From Argentina anserina (Eukaryota > Streptophyta > Magnoliopsida > Rosales > Rosaceae), in contig NC_065875.1 in the NCBI RefSeq assembly GCF_933775445.1, positions 27,155,555 through 27,219,554 of the forward strand: a stretch of DNA of 64,000 nt, given 5' to 3'. The notes under the pieces were generated by a model. That model searched no databases. It saw nothing but the letters and a program-made list of their open reading frames with translations, and had not been told where the DNA came from. The position numbers were made by a program, and so were the translations under genes. Positions 60,906 through 64,000 of the stretch are shown piece after piece (positions within the stretch are counted from its first letter, which is position 1; each line of letters starts with the position of its first letter).

Positions 60906-63900
60906 CTAACCCAGCAGAAGTTTCGATAATATCTCTCCCATAGTCTTCTCGGATGCTGCGCCTTCATTTTCCATCTCCAAGCCAGATTCGAGGACAGCGG
61001 CATCAAGCACCAACTTCCTCTTTGCAATCTCGTAAACATTTTCATCAACTGTACCCTTGGTTACTAGCCTGTACAGGACTTGAGCGGTTAGAGGATTATA
61101 CCATCTGCAATTTGCATGCTCAACACAATTATCCAGATACTGCACCATAAAAGCATAGAAGTAGAAGAGCAGACCTGTATATGGTAACAGGCTTTGTTTG
61201 GCCAATGCGATGACAGCGATCTTCTGCCTGTCGATCAATTTGTGGGTTGAAATCCATATCGTGTATGACTACAGTATCAGCTCCAGTCAAGTTCAAACCC
61301 TGGCCTCCAGCTCTTGTGGAGAGCAAGCATGCAAATATAGAAGTGTCATTGTTGAATGTATCAACTATCGTCTGTCTTTCTGTTACCTGAGTACTGTGAT
61401 TGGAAGAATTATGTTAACATTAAAAAAATTTAAAATATCTATGTAAAGATTAACTGAGAGTTCATATGTATATTGCTCGAGTTGAAGAAGAACTATTTAC
61501 TAAAACCATGCCCACAGCCTTGGCTATCTTCCATATTTCACAAACTTCTGAAAACATCTTGCCTCCCAGCTTTTCTTATCCTCAAAATTGTAAATGTAAA
61601 AACTAACAAAATCTGAACATATGAAAGTTGGTACCATATCTCATAATGACTCATCTATTCAATCAATAAAGTGGCATATGTACACCAATACCTTCCATCA
61701 AGCCGTCTGTATGTAACCCCTATCACATCCAAAGCCCACTCCAAGATGTCAAGCATTGATGTCCACTGGCTAAATATCAGAACTCGATGCCCAGCTTGCT
61801 TCAGTGTAGGAAGAAGTTCAGCTAATGCCTAATATCAATTAACATAGCAGCAGGTATCAAATGTCGGTAGGACCTCCAAAGATCAAACACATATTTAAAA
61901 CTTGTAGTAACTAGTAAGACTATACCTGAGACTTTGCAGAAAGCATAACATCTTCATCTGGAAGACATCCCCTTTTGTCAGTGACATCATAAGATAGTAA
62001 AAGCTGCAGACAGATGAATAGCATAAGCAATGTACTAAACAAATCATCCATTTATATTGAGGACAATATCATATTTCACTCATAATTTAGTTCAATTTGA
62101 AGCCAAAGGCAAAGTACTCATTAGTCCAATTCCAGTACAAATCTTTAGTAGAAGGTCTTTTCTACATGTACTCCTTACTCATGTATTAAATTTATAACCT
62201 ATTATTGCACACGATTGTTGCACTTAATCATGACTTAACTTCTACAAGTTTTACAATAATCTATATATACAGAGAATATACCTTGAAGGACATATACACA
62301 CATGCAATTGTAAAATAACTAATACTGAAACATTGCAGGCCTCATTTAACATGAAGAACCAAAAGGCTAAAGCAAGCTTTCAAGGAGTTAAGAAGATACC
62401 CGGTGGATGGAAAAGTCATTAAAACTTTTCATTTCCTCGATTACTCTGTCTAAAGTACATTCGAAGCCAAATGCACCCATTGGATGTAACTTCCGGGCAA
62501 AACGAACGACATCCTCATCACTGTAAATACGCCTCACTAGTAAAGGATGGTTTGCAATCTAAAGAGTAGGATAGAAAAGAATACAGCAATAAGCGCAAGG
62601 CATACATAACCATATAGCGATCACATACAAAAGGAGAAAGTCGTTTTTTTTTAAAGAAGGATATTATAAGACAACAACACCTTACGAAACTGAACGAAAT
62701 AGTTGGAGATTTGCCGCCGAGGAATAACTCCTACGATACTGTTTGAATTAGCCTGTGAAGTTTTCGCAAGACGAGCTCGTGAAGCTGCACGATACTCCTC
62801 AATGGCTTCTTTATAGGCATCATTCTGTTCCTTCTCCATGACAACATACTCCACCTGCATTGCATGTCTCAACTTCTTTCAAATACGATAAAGAAATCAA
62901 AATAGTATTGAAAAGTTTAAAAAAACATATCCCTCTAAAATATGAAAAGTCAGCAAAGTCTTCCATTTTTATACGTATGAAAAACCAAGTAAGAAATATG
63001 ACCATGCATAAACTTGTAAGTCATAGCATACCCGTTGTATTTTAGGAACAAGTTGTTGCATTACATCAGATTTCAAGCGTCTCAGAATAAAAGGTCCCAA
63101 AATGGATTTCATCCGACTGATCAGATCTGTGTCTGCCGTACTTAATAGCTTTTTTAAGTCAACATCCTCAGTAGTAAAAAGATCTGGCATAATAAACTCC
63201 AACATTGACCATAGCTCCTGCAACAGAAACCCATCAATCCATTACCAAAGAAGTTTAGATAGCAAGATACAAACATTCCAATATGCAAATCAATACTCGA
63301 TGTTACAATGTGATTGAACTTTAAAACTAATTTGACTGGAACTACCTTAATTCAAAGAAATGATAAATCATAAATGCAGAAAGAAAGAGGAGTAGTGATA
63401 GTATAATTTTTTACAAGGTATTCAATCCAAGGGATAGAGGTGTTAACAAAGCTATAAAGAAAGCCTACAAAGTGATGCAAATATACAGTTTTTGTTCATG
63501 AATGTATGCGGGAGTGGTATAATATGTCAACGTAAGAGTAAAACTTTAAACCCCGTAAAGATATCATTCATGGAAATTGAAAACTCTGTGGACTTAACTA
63601 CTTAAGTAATCAAGTAATACTTCATAATTTAAGTGAAAGAATAGTAATACATGTAAATCATTTTGTAGAGGTGTTCCTGTCAGCATTAGACGCTGATTTG
63701 CATTTCGTGCAACAGACATTAGGTTCTTCCACCTATAGCTGTTTTTATCCTTCAGAGCATGAGCCTCATCCATAAGAACACAACTCCACTGCCAACGTTT
63801 CAGAATCTTACGATCATCTTTCTGCTGCGCACTGTAGATACATAAAGTAAAATAGGGTAAATTATCAATAAAATAGAAACACTGGTCGGATTCCATCTAT

Positions 63901-64000
63901 AGCACAGGAGCAAACCTGTGTCTTTCGAATAGCGAATAGCACACAAGGATAACATTGAAAGGAGGTGGCATTCCGGCTTTGGCCAATGAGGTCAACTCTC
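60906..64000 (-). CDS. CHR19: SNF2-family remodeler CHR19/ETL1, 3' part
   Basis: This is the C-terminal part of a Fun30/SMARCAD1-type chromatin remodeling ATPase; the 5' part lies beyond the window. Exons seen on the complement are 64000-63916 (partial), 63831-63651, 63217-63032, 62854-62681, 62558-62400, 62003-61926, 61828-61692, 61393-61175 and 61068-60906, all in frame (about 460 residues). The ATPase motif II is DEAH ([20 protein letters not shown]), motif III is LTGTPLQND. The helicase C lobe has [16 protein letters not shown], motif [18 protein letters not shown] and motif [19 protein letters not shown]. The end [13 protein letters not shown] matches Arabidopsis At2g02090. Family members act on nucleosomes, and roles in DNA-end resection and silencing are known for yeast and animal relatives. 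No frameshift or lost motif was seen. Confidence 0.93.

Overview
This is a piece of a flowering-plant (eudicot) nuclear genome. Genes have many short introns with GT-AG (rarely GC-AG) borders. The proteins are plant-specific or plant-typed: INDETERMINATE DOMAIN zinc fingers, a GARP/G2-like MYB, ARC3 of the chloroplast division machinery and a GT77-type Golgi transferase. The intergenic DNA is AT-rich and holds decayed retroelements. The species cannot be fixed from the sequence alone. No prokaryotic, CRISPR, phage or organellar content was seen.

Layout. 1-7.6 kb: AT-rich non-coding DNA. 8.3-10.7 kb (+): six-exon GARP MYB factor with EAR repressor motifs. 11.9-14.2 kb (-): THUMP-domain protein of the THUMPD1/Tan1 family. 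15.0-23.0 kb (-): 24-exon SEC24 COPII coat gene. 24.3-26.3 kb (+): Golgi nucleotide-diphospho-sugar transferase with an overlapping upstream ORF. 27.1-31.5 kb (-): 16-exon ARC3. 35.4-39.1 kb (+): IDD5-like gene. 39.1-51.2 kb: retroelement-rich spacer with a 3.2-kb solo LTR bounded by a perfect CTTAT duplication, and a second related LTR that carries a nested 1.6-kb LTR-like insertion. 51.2-54.0 kb (-): IDD4-like gene, convergent with the first IDD gene. 58.4-58.9 kb (-): LINE-type RNase H pseudogene. 60.9 kb to the window end (-): 3' part of the SNF2 remodeler CHR19/ETL1.

The exon models were built by hand. Every junction listed keeps frame and every gene ends at a stop codon, except the start of CHR19, which lies outside the window. 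The predicted lengths are: GARP 302 aa, THUMP 332 aa, SEC24 1045 aa, GT77 389 aa, ARC3 771 aa, IDD5-like 586 aa and IDD4-like 597 aa.

The genes are not an operon or pathway. As I recall the Arabidopsis map, At2g02060 (GARP), At2g02061 (sugar transferase), At2g02070 (IDD5), At2g02080 (IDD4) and At2g02090 (CHR19) are neighbours, so this window looks like an expanded version of that block. I see no wholly new system. The most interesting points are the GC-AG intron 1 shared by both IDD genes, the overlapping upstream ORF on the transferase gene, a long imperfect hairpin upstream of IDD5, and the nested LTRs between the IDD pair.
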